From Burkholderiaceae bacterium (GTDB lineage Bacteria; Pseudomonadota; Gammaproteobacteria; Burkholderiales; Burkholderiaceae_C), in NCBI GenBank assembly GCA_017848435.1, contig JAFEHU010000037.1:1-64000 (forward strand): DNA of 64,000 nt. Reading direction: 5' to 3'. The position numbers and the translations under genes were made by a program. The notes below the pieces were generated by a model. That model was not told the DNA's origin. It was given only the letters and a program-made list of their open reading frames with translations, and did not search any database. The stretch's first letter is position 1; each line of letters starts with the position of its first letter. Below, piece by piece: positions 27,501-34,335 of this stretch.

Positions 27501-27962
27501 AACGATGGCGACCGTTTGGGCAGGGTTGCCGCCGCCTGCCGTGGTGCCACCATTGTTGTTGACGGTGACCGTGCCGCCGTTGTTGGGGGTGTTGCCCGGT
27601 GGCACGGTGGTGCGCAGCGACTGGGTGACGAAGTCGTTGAAGTTCTGGGTGCTGCCACCCGTGCCAGAAATTGGGTCGCCGCCGGTGATGTAGTTGAAAG
27701 TGTTGGCACCCAACAAGGTGATTTGTGCGCCGTTGTTCAGGTTCAGCAGCAGGGCGCTGTTGGTGACTTGGCTGCTGGTAACCACCAGACCACCGACCAG
27801 CTGCAGCGCGTTCAGGCCCGCCGTGTCGGAAATGGTGATGCGTTGCCCGTTGGACAGGGTGGCCGCAGACAGGACGTAGCGGTCGCTGCCGGCACCTGCG
27901 CCGACGACGGAGCCGTCCGACGCTTGGAGGATATTGACGTCGTCAGAATTTGTAAATGCCAT
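24525..27962 (-). CDS. Giant Calx-beta/RTX secreted protein B (1145 aa)
   Basis: This giant protein differs from its neighbours in its N-terminus (MAFTNSDDVNILQASDGSVV), which lacks the shared FPTxRxQVVLNL module. Residues about 150-252 and 258-360 are two near-identical Calx-beta-like repeats (each with PSVNEGxxxVFNVNTQNV and NLTEGAESL). A long beta-repeat region follows, then RTX nonapeptides near residues 955-1000 (GAGNDVVSAGGGDDTITGGA). The C-terminal GVTGAINAADFSFV is a likely secretion signal. A GGAGA site precedes the ATG at 27962. The gene starts 70 bases after the stop of protein C and is probably in the same transcript. It is a likely calcium-binding adhesin or surface-layer component. 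Confidence 0.88.
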   Translation of the reverse strand: MAFTNSDDVNILQASDGSVVGAGAGSDRYVLSAATLSNGQRITISDTAGLNALQLVGGLVVTSSQVTNSALLLNLNNGAQITLLGANTFNYITGGDPISGTGGSTQNFNDFVTQSLRTTVPPGNTPNNGGTVTVNNNGGTTAGGGNPAQTVAIVAAAPSVNEGATAVFNVNTQNVPNGTVYTFQITGVTAPDVTGGALTGTVTINNNIGTIAIGLASDNLTEGAESLVVTLGNTGLANAPTASVTVNDTSLTPAPVATVSVVAAAPSVNEGSSIVFNVNTQNVANGTVYTFQITGVAPSDVVGGNLSGTVTINNGVGTITVPLAADNLTEGAESLTLTLIGTGQANAPAATVTVNDTSLTPVATYALTSGIDTIGSGQTTGNSSGTADLNTLNNGDRIVDDSTTDNDTLIVQITGATPLNSTVNFTNIENVGFNVLSGVLSVDALNYAGLKVLGLGGQGGLTVTNMQLPSTVLRLIGTNGNLNVGYNAASVTGVADTVTVDLVGTTAGTVTLGAGVEALRLTTTSGQANTLNALTGTFTTLQVTGGGDVTIGSPTNLTAIAAGVTTVQATDTAKANLFLTGGANTSVFTGNGADTVRFNTALLTTNLVSAGNGSDTLILGAAANAAAVISGVETIQLTQADSSLNMLNATGGVALDFQGGGTLTVSNATAGTSVKTSTAGTTGNISFTYADTLTNQSLNLDLARPVMAASTISVQNAANVTVSTGSTGPQTFGALTLDNTANGTDTSRTLTLNANAAGSALATGAIMAANTLTDLTLRASGLGSSVTIGNIAADSLQSFTIAAANGGASIGDISGSTALSAIDIEVGAGNLALTGNADITANNAAGINTVALRASGGNIGAMGPGNAFIINNTNGGINTVTLGGTGNIFTELTSGVGRVQSVNSTATGDVQLTIINSAGLDMPGSTVVLGNAANGKQNTLTLNSDRADTVSGGTGVDVIAAGAGNDVVSAGGGDDTITGGAGADVLTGGTGNDTFVFVNTAETRNAQFTLNDTTNANLDRVTDFNGNGPAAGDVFQLDVVGTMAVVNSLVNFTNAATVVISARSVGTLTAINNFTELTTALNSVALNASTTTSARALDITVSSGNLAGRYLLVNDGVANVDLANDLIINITGVTGAINAADFSFV

Positions 27963-27991
27963 GAGTGTCTCCAGATGAATGAGTGTGTGCA

Positions 27992-28024
27992 CGCTGCACT
28001 TGGCCATACGCCAAGGGCAGCGTG
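27992..28024 (-). promoter_or_regulatory. Intercistronic hairpin between giant genes C and B
   Basis: The stem CGCTGCCCTTGG / CCAAGTGCAGCG (one mismatch) has a 7-base loop and lies in the 69-base gap. There is no T run, so it is unlikely to be a full terminator. It could stabilise the 3' end of the upstream message or attenuate read-through. Confidence 0.5.
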
Positions 28025-28031
28025 CATGGAT

Positions 28032-31000
28032 TTAGATGACGGCTACCGCCACGGCCGCAGCATCGGATACACCCACCAGTGTGATGGTCACGGGCTGCCC
28101 ACCGTTGGCGTCATTGCCAAAGTTGATGAGGGTCGCGTTGGCAAACGGGTTGAACTGAACCGTCACCCCTTGGGTGCCATTGAGTTGCGCCAGCGTGGTG
28201 ATGGCTGGGTTTGCGGTCGGGAAGTCCAGGGTCAACAGGTCACTGGTCGGGGCTGTGCCGGTGGAAAAGCCGCTGATGGTGCGCTGGGTGTTGGTGCTGC
28301 CTGCATCTGCCAGGGCGGCGCTGACGTTGAAGGTAAAGTTTTCTGCGGCTGCGGTGGCAACAATCGGTGCAACGTTGGCGGGTTCACTGCCCGTCGCCAC
28401 CACCACATCGGTTTTTCCCGATGGCGGCGGCGTGACGCTGACCAGCGTAGACACGGCCACCAACTGGTCGTTGAATTGAATGTTTTCGGTGGTGTTCACA
28501 CCGACTGTCTTGATGAGACGCACCACACCGCCGGTGGGGTCGGTCAACAAAATTGCAGTCTGGGTATCGGTCACGATGAAATCGGCGCGGTTGCCGTTGA
28601 GCACCACCGTGTCTGTGCCAGCGCCGCCCACCACGCTGTCGCCAGCGCTGGCGACCATGCGGTCGTTGCCGTCGCCACCGTCGAGGCTGTCGGCACCGTC
28701 ACCGCCATTGAGCAAGTCGTTGCCGATGCCTCCCACTAAGGTGTCATTGCCTTGACCGCCCACGATGGTGTCGTCGCCCGCGCCGCCAGTGAGCGAGTCG
28801 TTGGCGGTGCCACCGTTGATTTCGTCGGAACCGCTGCCACCCACCAGGGTGTTGGCGCCATTCAAGGAGCCAATGGCACGCAAACCGGCGTTGGAACTGG
28901 ATGCGTCCAACTTCACCGTGCCCAACGAACCTTGGGCAGTGAAATTGTTGAAGGAGGCGGCGTTCACCAGGGTGATGTCCACGTTGTTGGACCCGGTAAC
29001 GGTCAGGTTGCGAAGGTCGCGAACCACCAGGTTGGCGATCTGGATGTCGTTGCCAGCTGCGGCGGTGGTGTCGACCGTCAGGTTTTCTTCATCCAGCACC
29101 GTCAGCGTGGAGGCGCTCACTGCTGCCCCCAAGTCGTTGACCAGGGTCAATGAGTTGTTGTTGGTATTGAAGTTCACCGCTGGAAGAATGCCCAGAATGT
29201 TGCCCAAACGGCTGAACGAGTGCGCATTGCCAAAGCCGGTGTTGAACAGGCCCAGGGTGGTGATGTTGTTGTTGGCACCGGTCACCGCAATGTTGCGGGC
29301 GGCCATCAGGTCCACCCGGGTGAAGGCCTGGTTGGCGGTGAAGATGCTCACGTTTTGGCTGTTGGACAGTCCCACCGTCTCAAAGCCGGTCACGTTGCTC
29401 AATTGTCCGGCCGCCACAACTTCTTGCTGCAGGTTCAGTGTGTCGGTACCCGAGCCACCAGAGACGGTGGCACCCGCCAGGCTGGCCGAGGACACCACGT
29501 CGACGAAGTCGTTGCCATCACCGGCGTCGACCATGTCGCCACCCAGGGAGGTGACGATGACGTCATCGCCCGTACCTGCGACGATCGAGTCGCGCGCGCT
29601 GCCACCAAAGATGGTGTCGTTGCCTGCCCCACCCTGGATGGTGGTGGACGCGCTGGCCTGGCCGCGCAGAGTGTCGCCGGCATTGGTGTTGGAGCCGGTG
29701 ATGGAGGCCACACCAACCGCCGCAGCGGTCTGGCTCAGGACGCCGCCGCCCGTCAGGCCCGACGCGTCAACCGACAAGGCCGTGATGGCCCCAATTTCGA
29801 ATGTGTTGGAGCCGGTCAGAACCAGTTGGGTGGCGCTTGCCGAGCCGTTCACAGCGCTCAGCGTCTGGGTGACGGCTGTGTTGCTGGTGCCGTTCAGCAC
29901 GACAGTTTCAGTGCCGCTGATGGCCAAAATCTGGTTGCTGAACACGTTGACGTTGCCTGCATCGTTGTTGATGTTGATGCGGTCGTCGGTGCGTGTGCCG
30001 GTGCTGGCGACCGACAGCTGTTGGGTGTTGGCCGCTTGCAGGTTGATGGTGCGGGTACCAGACTCCAGCGTCACGGTACGGGCGGCACCGGTCAGGCCAT
30101 TGAGGTTGACCGTCTCGATGCCGGCCTGGATGTTGGCCACGTTCAGATCGCCACCGAGTGCAGTGGTCACCGTGAGGTTTTCGAAGCCTGTGATGGTTGC
30201 CACGGCGGGGGTCACAGGGGCGCCAATGGCCACCAGGTCGGCCGCATTGGCAACGAGGGTGTCGATGCCGGCGCCGCCGTCTACCGTGTCAGAGGTGCCC
30301 GCCGTCAGGTTGGCCGTGAGGCTGGCAATGCGAATCGTGTCGTTGCCGTCGCCACCAGAGACGCTCACCACGCCCGACCCTGCTTGCACCAGGTCGTTGC
30401 CGGCACCCGCCAACACCGAATCGTTGCCGGTGACTGCATTGATGGCATCGTCGCCGGTTCCGCCGACCAAGAAGTCGTCGCTGGCTGTGCCTACCAGGGT
30501 GTCATTGCCAGCACCAGCGTTGATGTAAACCGATGTGCCTGGCGCAGCGATGGAGGTCAGTGTTTCTGCCCCGGCTGTGCCCAGCACCACCTCGCCGAAC
30601 CGGCCGCGGGCGATGCCGGATGTCAGGTCGCGCACGTCGAAGGTGGCGCCCAGCAACCGCGTACCTTCGTCGTCAAGCCGGTGCACTGGATCGGTAGAGA
30701 CCAGGTTGCCCAAGCCGTTTTCTTGTTGCAGGCGGACGGCCAGCAGCGCGTCTTGCGGCGCGGCGTTGGAGATGTCGTTGGTGTTGCCGTTGCCAACTTC
30801 AGCGCTCACGAAGGTGACGCGGACGTCGTTGAACGCGCCATTGACGGTGACGGTGTCAACCACTGTGCCGCCAGCAAGGTTCAGCGACTTGGCGCCCGCA
30901 TCACGCAGGTCCAGGGTGACGGATTCGGCGGTCACGGTGCCGGTCAGGCCCAGAGCGGTGGCAAAACCTGTCAGGTCGATGTTCTGCTGGGTGCCGCCCA

Positions 31001-31721
31001 GCACCACGCTGTTGATGCCAGCGGCCGATGCCAAGACACCCAAAGTCAGGTTGTTGACGGCGGTCAGGGTTTCGATTTGAGAAACATTCTGGAACTGCGC
31101 GTCAAACACCGGGGCGTTGTCGAGGAGGTTGAGCGTGTCGGTGCCTGCGCCGCCATTGAGGGTGTCAAAGGCCTGCAGGTTGCCAGCCGTGGAGCGGAAG
31201 GTGTCGTTGCCCACGCCGCCAGCGAATGTGTCGACCTGGTCGGTGGTGGTGAAGGTGCGCGTGTTGCCAGCGGGGGCCTGGATGTCGGCACTCTGGGTAT
31301 TGGCTGGATTGGACGAGTAGGTTGCCGAAGCGGTGATCACGTCATTGAAGACCGAGGCGGCGGAGCCGTACGTGGGGTTGCCTTCCAGCGTGGTCAGGAT
31401 GGTCGTGAGGTTCAGGGTGACTTGGCCCCGCGCGGTTGGGAAGGCGGCATAAGCCTCGCCCAGGGCAGACAGCAATGCGGAGTAGGCGGTGGGATTGACC
31501 GTGGCGGTGGTGATGCCCAGATTGGTCAGCACGCGGTTGGCCAGCACCCCGTTGGACAGGCCGGAGAAATTGTTGGCGATGGCGTTGGAATAAACAAAAT
31601 CCCCGTTGCTGGCCAAAAATGCCAGGTTGTCTGTGTAGACCGCATTGCTGGGCGCAACGCCGAAGAATGCTTCCAGCACTTGGAGAACGGTTGCCGGGTT
31701 GCCAAAAATTTGCTTTGCCAC
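28032..31721 (-). CDS. Giant S-layer/RTX-type secreted protein C (1229 aa)
   Basis: The closest paralogue of protein A: it opens AKQIFGNPATVLQVLEAFFG and carries the same 150-residue N-terminal module, then the conserved VDTFAGGVGNDTF block. Around residues 290-345 lies a block (VTVNGAFNDVRVTFVSAEVG, then VHRLDDEGTRL) nearly identical in protein A. RTX clusters are near residues 400-450, 650-700 and 965-1030 (GGAGDDTIVGGQGNDTLVGG). The C-terminus ends TLVGVSDAAAVAVAVI. The GTG start at 31721 has an AAGGA site eight bases upstream. It is the first gene of its strand, divergent from the TnpB-like/exporter operon, so the 258 bases between may hold control sites for both. Confidence 0.92.
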   Translation of the reverse strand: MAKQIFGNPATVLQVLEAFFGVAPSNAVYTDNLAFLASNGDFVYSNAIANNFSGLSNGVLANRVLTNLGITTATVNPTAYSALLSALGEAYAAFPTARGQVTLNLTTILTTLEGNPTYGSAASVFNDVITASATYSSNPANTQSADIQAPAGNTRTFTTTDQVDTFAGGVGNDTFRSTAGNLQAFDTLNGGAGTDTLNLLDNAPVFDAQFQNVSQIETLTAVNNLTLGVLASAAGINSVVLGGTQQNIDLTGFATALGLTGTVTAESVTLDLRDAGAKSLNLAGGTVVDTVTVNGAFNDVRVTFVSAEVGNGNTNDISNAAPQDALLAVRLQQENGLGNLVSTDPVHRLDDEGTRLLGATFDVRDLTSGIARGRFGEVVLGTAGAETLTSIAAPGTSVYINAGAGNDTLVGTASDDFLVGGTGDDAINAVTGNDSVLAGAGNDLVQAGSGVVSVSGGDGNDTIRIASLTANLTAGTSDTVDGGAGIDTLVANAADLVAIGAPVTPAVATITGFENLTVTTALGGDLNVANIQAGIETVNLNGLTGAARTVTLESGTRTINLQAANTQQLSVASTGTRTDDRININNDAGNVNVFSNQILAISGTETVVLNGTSNTAVTQTLSAVNGSASATQLVLTGSNTFEIGAITALSVDASGLTGGGVLSQTAAAVGVASITGSNTNAGDTLRGQASASTTIQGGAGNDTIFGGSARDSIVAGTGDDVIVTSLGGDMVDAGDGNDFVDVVSSASLAGATVSGGSGTDTLNLQQEVVAAGQLSNVTGFETVGLSNSQNVSIFTANQAFTRVDLMAARNIAVTGANNNITTLGLFNTGFGNAHSFSRLGNILGILPAVNFNTNNNSLTLVNDLGAAVSASTLTVLDEENLTVDTTAAAGNDIQIANLVVRDLRNLTVTGSNNVDITLVNAASFNNFTAQGSLGTVKLDASSSNAGLRAIGSLNGANTLVGGSGSDEINGGTANDSLTGGAGDDTIVGGQGNDTLVGGIGNDLLNGGDGADSLDGGDGNDRMVASAGDSVVGGAGTDTVVLNGNRADFIVTDTQTAILLTDPTGGVVRLIKTVGVNTTENIQFNDQLVAVSTLVSVTPPPSGKTDVVVATGSEPANVAPIVATAAAENFTFNVSAALADAGSTNTQRTISGFSTGTAPTSDLLTLDFPTANPAITTLAQLNGTQGVTVQFNPFANATLINFGNDANGGQPVTITLVGVSDAAAVAVAVI

Positions 31722-31940
31722 GTTGAATATCCTTGTCTCAGGTTGAGTGAAGATAAAAAGTGCTGATGTATTGAAAAATACACACTTTTATCCCTAACCC
31801 TTTTATCTTACTAAACGCGCACACTTGTGTGTGCTTTTTGTGAGGTATTTGGCGGTGGCAGGGCAATTCGGGGCGGTTTGTTGCTGCCATACGCGCAAGG
31901 GGGCAAACAAAATGACTCAAAAGGGGCGGAATTTTTTAAA
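31722..31940. promoter_or_regulatory. Divergent upstream region of protein C and the secretion operon
   Basis: This is an AT-rich stretch compared with its surroundings. It contains a small hairpin GCACACTTGTGTGTGC followed by TTTTT (31818-31838, plus strand), which resembles a short terminator or attenuator upstream of the TnpB-like gene. No classical -35/-10 pair can be fixed with confidence. Confidence 0.45.
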
Positions 31941-31985
31941 ATTCATATAGGAGTGCGGCTATACTCCGCACGCTCCTATATGAAT
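31941..31985 (+). promoter_or_regulatory. Long hairpin containing the start codon of the TnpB-like gene
   Basis: ATTCATATAGGAGTGCGG pairs with CCGCA, then (after a two-base CG bulge) with CTCCTATATGAAT: 18 paired bases and a 7-base loop CTATACT. The ATG at 31980 lies inside the right arm. The loop holds TATACT, a near-consensus -10 element. The site could be an operator, a translational switch, or the hairpin of an ancestral IS200/IS605 element end. Confidence 0.75.
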
Positions 31986-32591
31986 ACCTCCCTCCGTCTG
32001 GTTGTTCCCCTCAATGTGTCGCCCGAACAGGCCGCACGCCTGACGGCTTTGCAGGCGGCGTTTGCCTCGGTCTGCAACGAAATCTCCCCTGTTGTGCAGC
32101 AGACCCGTTGCTGGAACCGCGTGGCGTTGCACCACATGACTTACAAACAGATGCGCGAGCGTTTTCCGTTGGTGGGTTCGCAAATGGTGTGCAACGCGAT
32201 TTATTCCGTTTCCAGAACGTGCCGCCTGCTGTTCCAGGCCCAGGGGAGTCCGTTCCACATCACCAAGCTGGAGGGGCGGGATTTGCCGTTGTTGCGTTTT
32301 GCTGACAATTGCCCTGTTTATTTCGACCGGCACACCTTGAGTTTGAAGGGGGGTGAACTGTCCATGTACACCCTGGACGGTCGGATCAAGTTTCAAATTC
32401 AACTGCAGGTTAAAGACCAGCAGGCATTTCATGAGCGCAAGCTCAAGGAAATTGTGCTCTCCAGATCGTCTGCCGGTGCCTTCGAGTTGTCTTTCTGGTT
32501 TGGTGAAGCCGAAGAGTCGCTTCCACCACCAGACGCTTTACCGCTGGCCAGCACGCCAGTTCCACATTACGTCTCACTGATCGGCCCATGA
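31980..32591 (+). CDS. TnpB-derived protein lacking the RuvC nuclease domain (203 aa)
   Basis: It resembles the N-terminal half of IS200/IS605 TnpB proteins. Residues 1-40 match the first strands and helix (LRLVVPLNVSPEQAARL, then ASVCNEI). Residues 46-80 match the conserved NRVALHHMTYKQMRERF / QMVCNAIYSVSRT helices. Residues 112-140 match PVYFDRHTLSLKGGELSMYT and LDGRIKF. The protein ends at about the point where the RuvC-I motif of TnpB would begin, so all three catalytic acidic residues and the zinc finger are absent. Its stop overlaps the next start (ATGA), coupling it to the exporter gene. Possible roles are an RNA- or DNA-binding regulator of the operon, by analogy with nuclease-dead TnpB-like repressors, or an eroded transposon gene. 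The coupling and intact frame favour a retained function. The ATG at 31980 is preferred over an upstream in-frame start at 31827. Confidence 0.75.
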   Translation: MNTSLRLVVPLNVSPEQAARLTALQAAFASVCNEISPVVQQTRCWNRVALHHMTYKQMRERFPLVGSQMVCNAIYSVSRTCRLLFQAQGSPFHITKLEGRDLPLLRFADNCPVYFDRHTLSLKGGELSMYTLDGRIKFQIQLQVKDQQAFHERKLKEIVLSRSSAGAFELSFWFGEAEESLPPPDALPLASTPVPHYVSLIGP

Positions 32592-34327
32592 ACCTCGCTG
32601 CCCCTGCATCCGAATTGAAGACCGCGTTGTGGTCGCTCAAGCCTTATTTTGTGCGTGCCTTTTGGTTCAGCATGGCTTCCAGCCTGCTGGTGCTGGCACC
32701 GTCTGGCTACATGCTGGAGGTGTACGACCGGGTGGTCAACAGCCGAAACCACACCACCTTGCTGATGTTGACCATCCTGGTGCTGGCCGCGTTCGTGGTG
32801 ATGGAGGTCATTGAGTGGGCCCGCGGTGAGGTGTTGCATTCCGCCAGCCATGCGCTGGACGCCAAACTGAGCGGGCGGGTGGTCCAGGCGATGTTTGACG
32901 CCAGCTTGCAAAAGAGCATTGCAGGCTCGATCCAGCCGATGAACGACTTTCGCACTGTGCGTGACTTTTTGTATTCGCCGGTCCTTCTGGCTGCGATGGA
33001 GGTCCCGACAGCCGCGATTTTTTTGGTTCTGATTTTCGCCATCAGCCCAGTATTGGGTTGGTCTGCGGTAGTAGGGGCACTGGCGCAGACGTTTGTCGCT
33101 TGGTTGAACGAGCGCAGCACGCAGCCACCCTTGATAGCGGCCAACCGCATGGCGATTGCCTCGCAGCAGTACGCCGATGGCACCTTGCGGAACGCTCAGG
33201 TGATTGAAGCCATGGGCATGCTGGACAACATCTACGCGCGCTGGATCAAGCGTCAGCGCGAATTTCTCCGGCTGCAGGCGTTTGCCTCGGACAAGGCCGG
33301 TCTGTACATGTCGATGTCCCGGCTGGTGCAGAACATCATGGGGTCGTTGTTGCTGGGCCTGGGGGCGTGGTTGTTCCTCAAGAACATGCTCAACGGCGGT
33401 GAGGCCATGATGATCATCGCCTCGATCCTGGGTGGACGGGTGCTGGCCCCACTGGTCCAGATCGTGACCCAATGGCGGGGCGCCATCAATGCCCGTGATG
33501 CATGGGGCAGGCTGGACAAGCTGTTGGCCATGTCGCCCATCAAGCCACCCGCCATGCCGTTGCCTGCGCCCAAGGGGCGCTTATCAGTGGAGGCCGTTCA
33601 TGCGGGTGCGCCGGGGTCCCAAGCCTTGATTGTGCGCGGTTTGACACTGGGCCTGAACCCCGGCGAGGTACTCGCCGTGGTGGGGCCTTCGGCCTCCGGA
33701 AAAACCACGTTGGCCAGGCTGTTGGTGGGTTTGTGGCCTGCTGCCAGTGGCAAAGTCCGGCTCGATGGCGCCGACATCTACACCTGGGACAAAAACCAGC
33801 TCGGCCCTCACCTTGGTTATTTGCCGCAAGGGGTGGAACTGTTTGACGGCACGGTGGAGGAAAACATCGCCCGTTTTGGCGAGGCGGACCCCGAAAAGGT
33901 GGAGGCAGCCGCCAAAGCGGTGGGCATGCACGACCTGATTTCTGGCCTTCCCGACGGGTACCAAACGCGAATCGGGCCTGAAGGCGCTGTGCTGTCCGGT
34001 GGCCAGCGCCAGCGGGTGGCCTTGGCCAGAGCGATCTACGGCGATCCGGTTTTTGTGGTTCTGGATGAACCGAACTCCAGCCTGGACGATGCAGGCGACC
34101 AGGCCTTGGCTCAGGCGATTCAGATACTGAAGTCCAAGGGGACAACCTTTGTGGTGATCACCCACCGGACCAGTATTTTGACCGTGACCGACAAGATGCT
34201 CATCATGCGGGATGGTCAAGCCCAGGCCTTTGGCCCACGTGACGAAGTGATGGCGGCTTTGCGCCAAGCCAATCAAGCGCCCCAAGCACAGCCCGCCAAA
34301 GCCGTTGCTGCACCCGCCAATTCATGA
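32588..34327 (+). CDS. Type I secretion ABC transporter permease/ATPase (first)
   Basis: A 579-residue inner-membrane exporter of the PrtD/HasD/RsaD class. Membrane helices span about residues 15-300 (FWFSMASSLLVLAPSGYMLE; AAIFLVLIFAISPVLGW). The nucleotide-binding domain has Walker A GPSASGKTT near residue 366, signature LSGGQRQRVALARA near 468, Walker B VFVVLDEPNSSLDD and the H-loop VITHRTS. It would energise export of the RTX/S-layer proteins and the metalloprotease encoded on the other strand. It overlaps the TnpB-like gene by 4 bases at its start and the second ABC gene at its end. Confidence 0.95.
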   Translation: MNLAAPASELKTALWSLKPYFVRAFWFSMASSLLVLAPSGYMLEVYDRVVNSRNHTTLLMLTILVLAAFVVMEVIEWARGEVLHSASHALDAKLSGRVVQAMFDASLQKSIAGSIQPMNDFRTVRDFLYSPVLLAAMEVPTAAIFLVLIFAISPVLGWSAVVGALAQTFVAWLNERSTQPPLIAANRMAIASQQYADGTLRNAQVIEAMGMLDNIYARWIKRQREFLRLQAFASDKAGLYMSMSRLVQNIMGSLLLGLGAWLFLKNMLNGGEAMMIIASILGGRVLAPLVQIVTQWRGAINARDAWGRLDKLLAMSPIKPPAMPLPAPKGRLSVEAVHAGAPGSQALIVRGLTLGLNPGEVLAVVGPSASGKTTLARLLVGLWPAASGKVRLDGADIYTWDKNQLGPHLGYLPQGVELFDGTVEENIARFGEADPEKVEAAAKAVGMHDLISGLPDGYQTRIGPEGAVLSGGQRQRVALARAIYGDPVFVVLDEPNSSLDDAGDQALAQAIQILKSKGTTFVVITHRTSILTVTDKMLIMRDGQAQAFGPRDEVMAALRQANQAPQAQPAKAVAAPANS

Positions 34328-34335
34328 GGACTGAC

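Noticed and set aside
29220..31766. 848-codon plus-strand frame opposite giant protein C
   Set aside because: Antisense shadow, same reasoning; no recognisable protein features.
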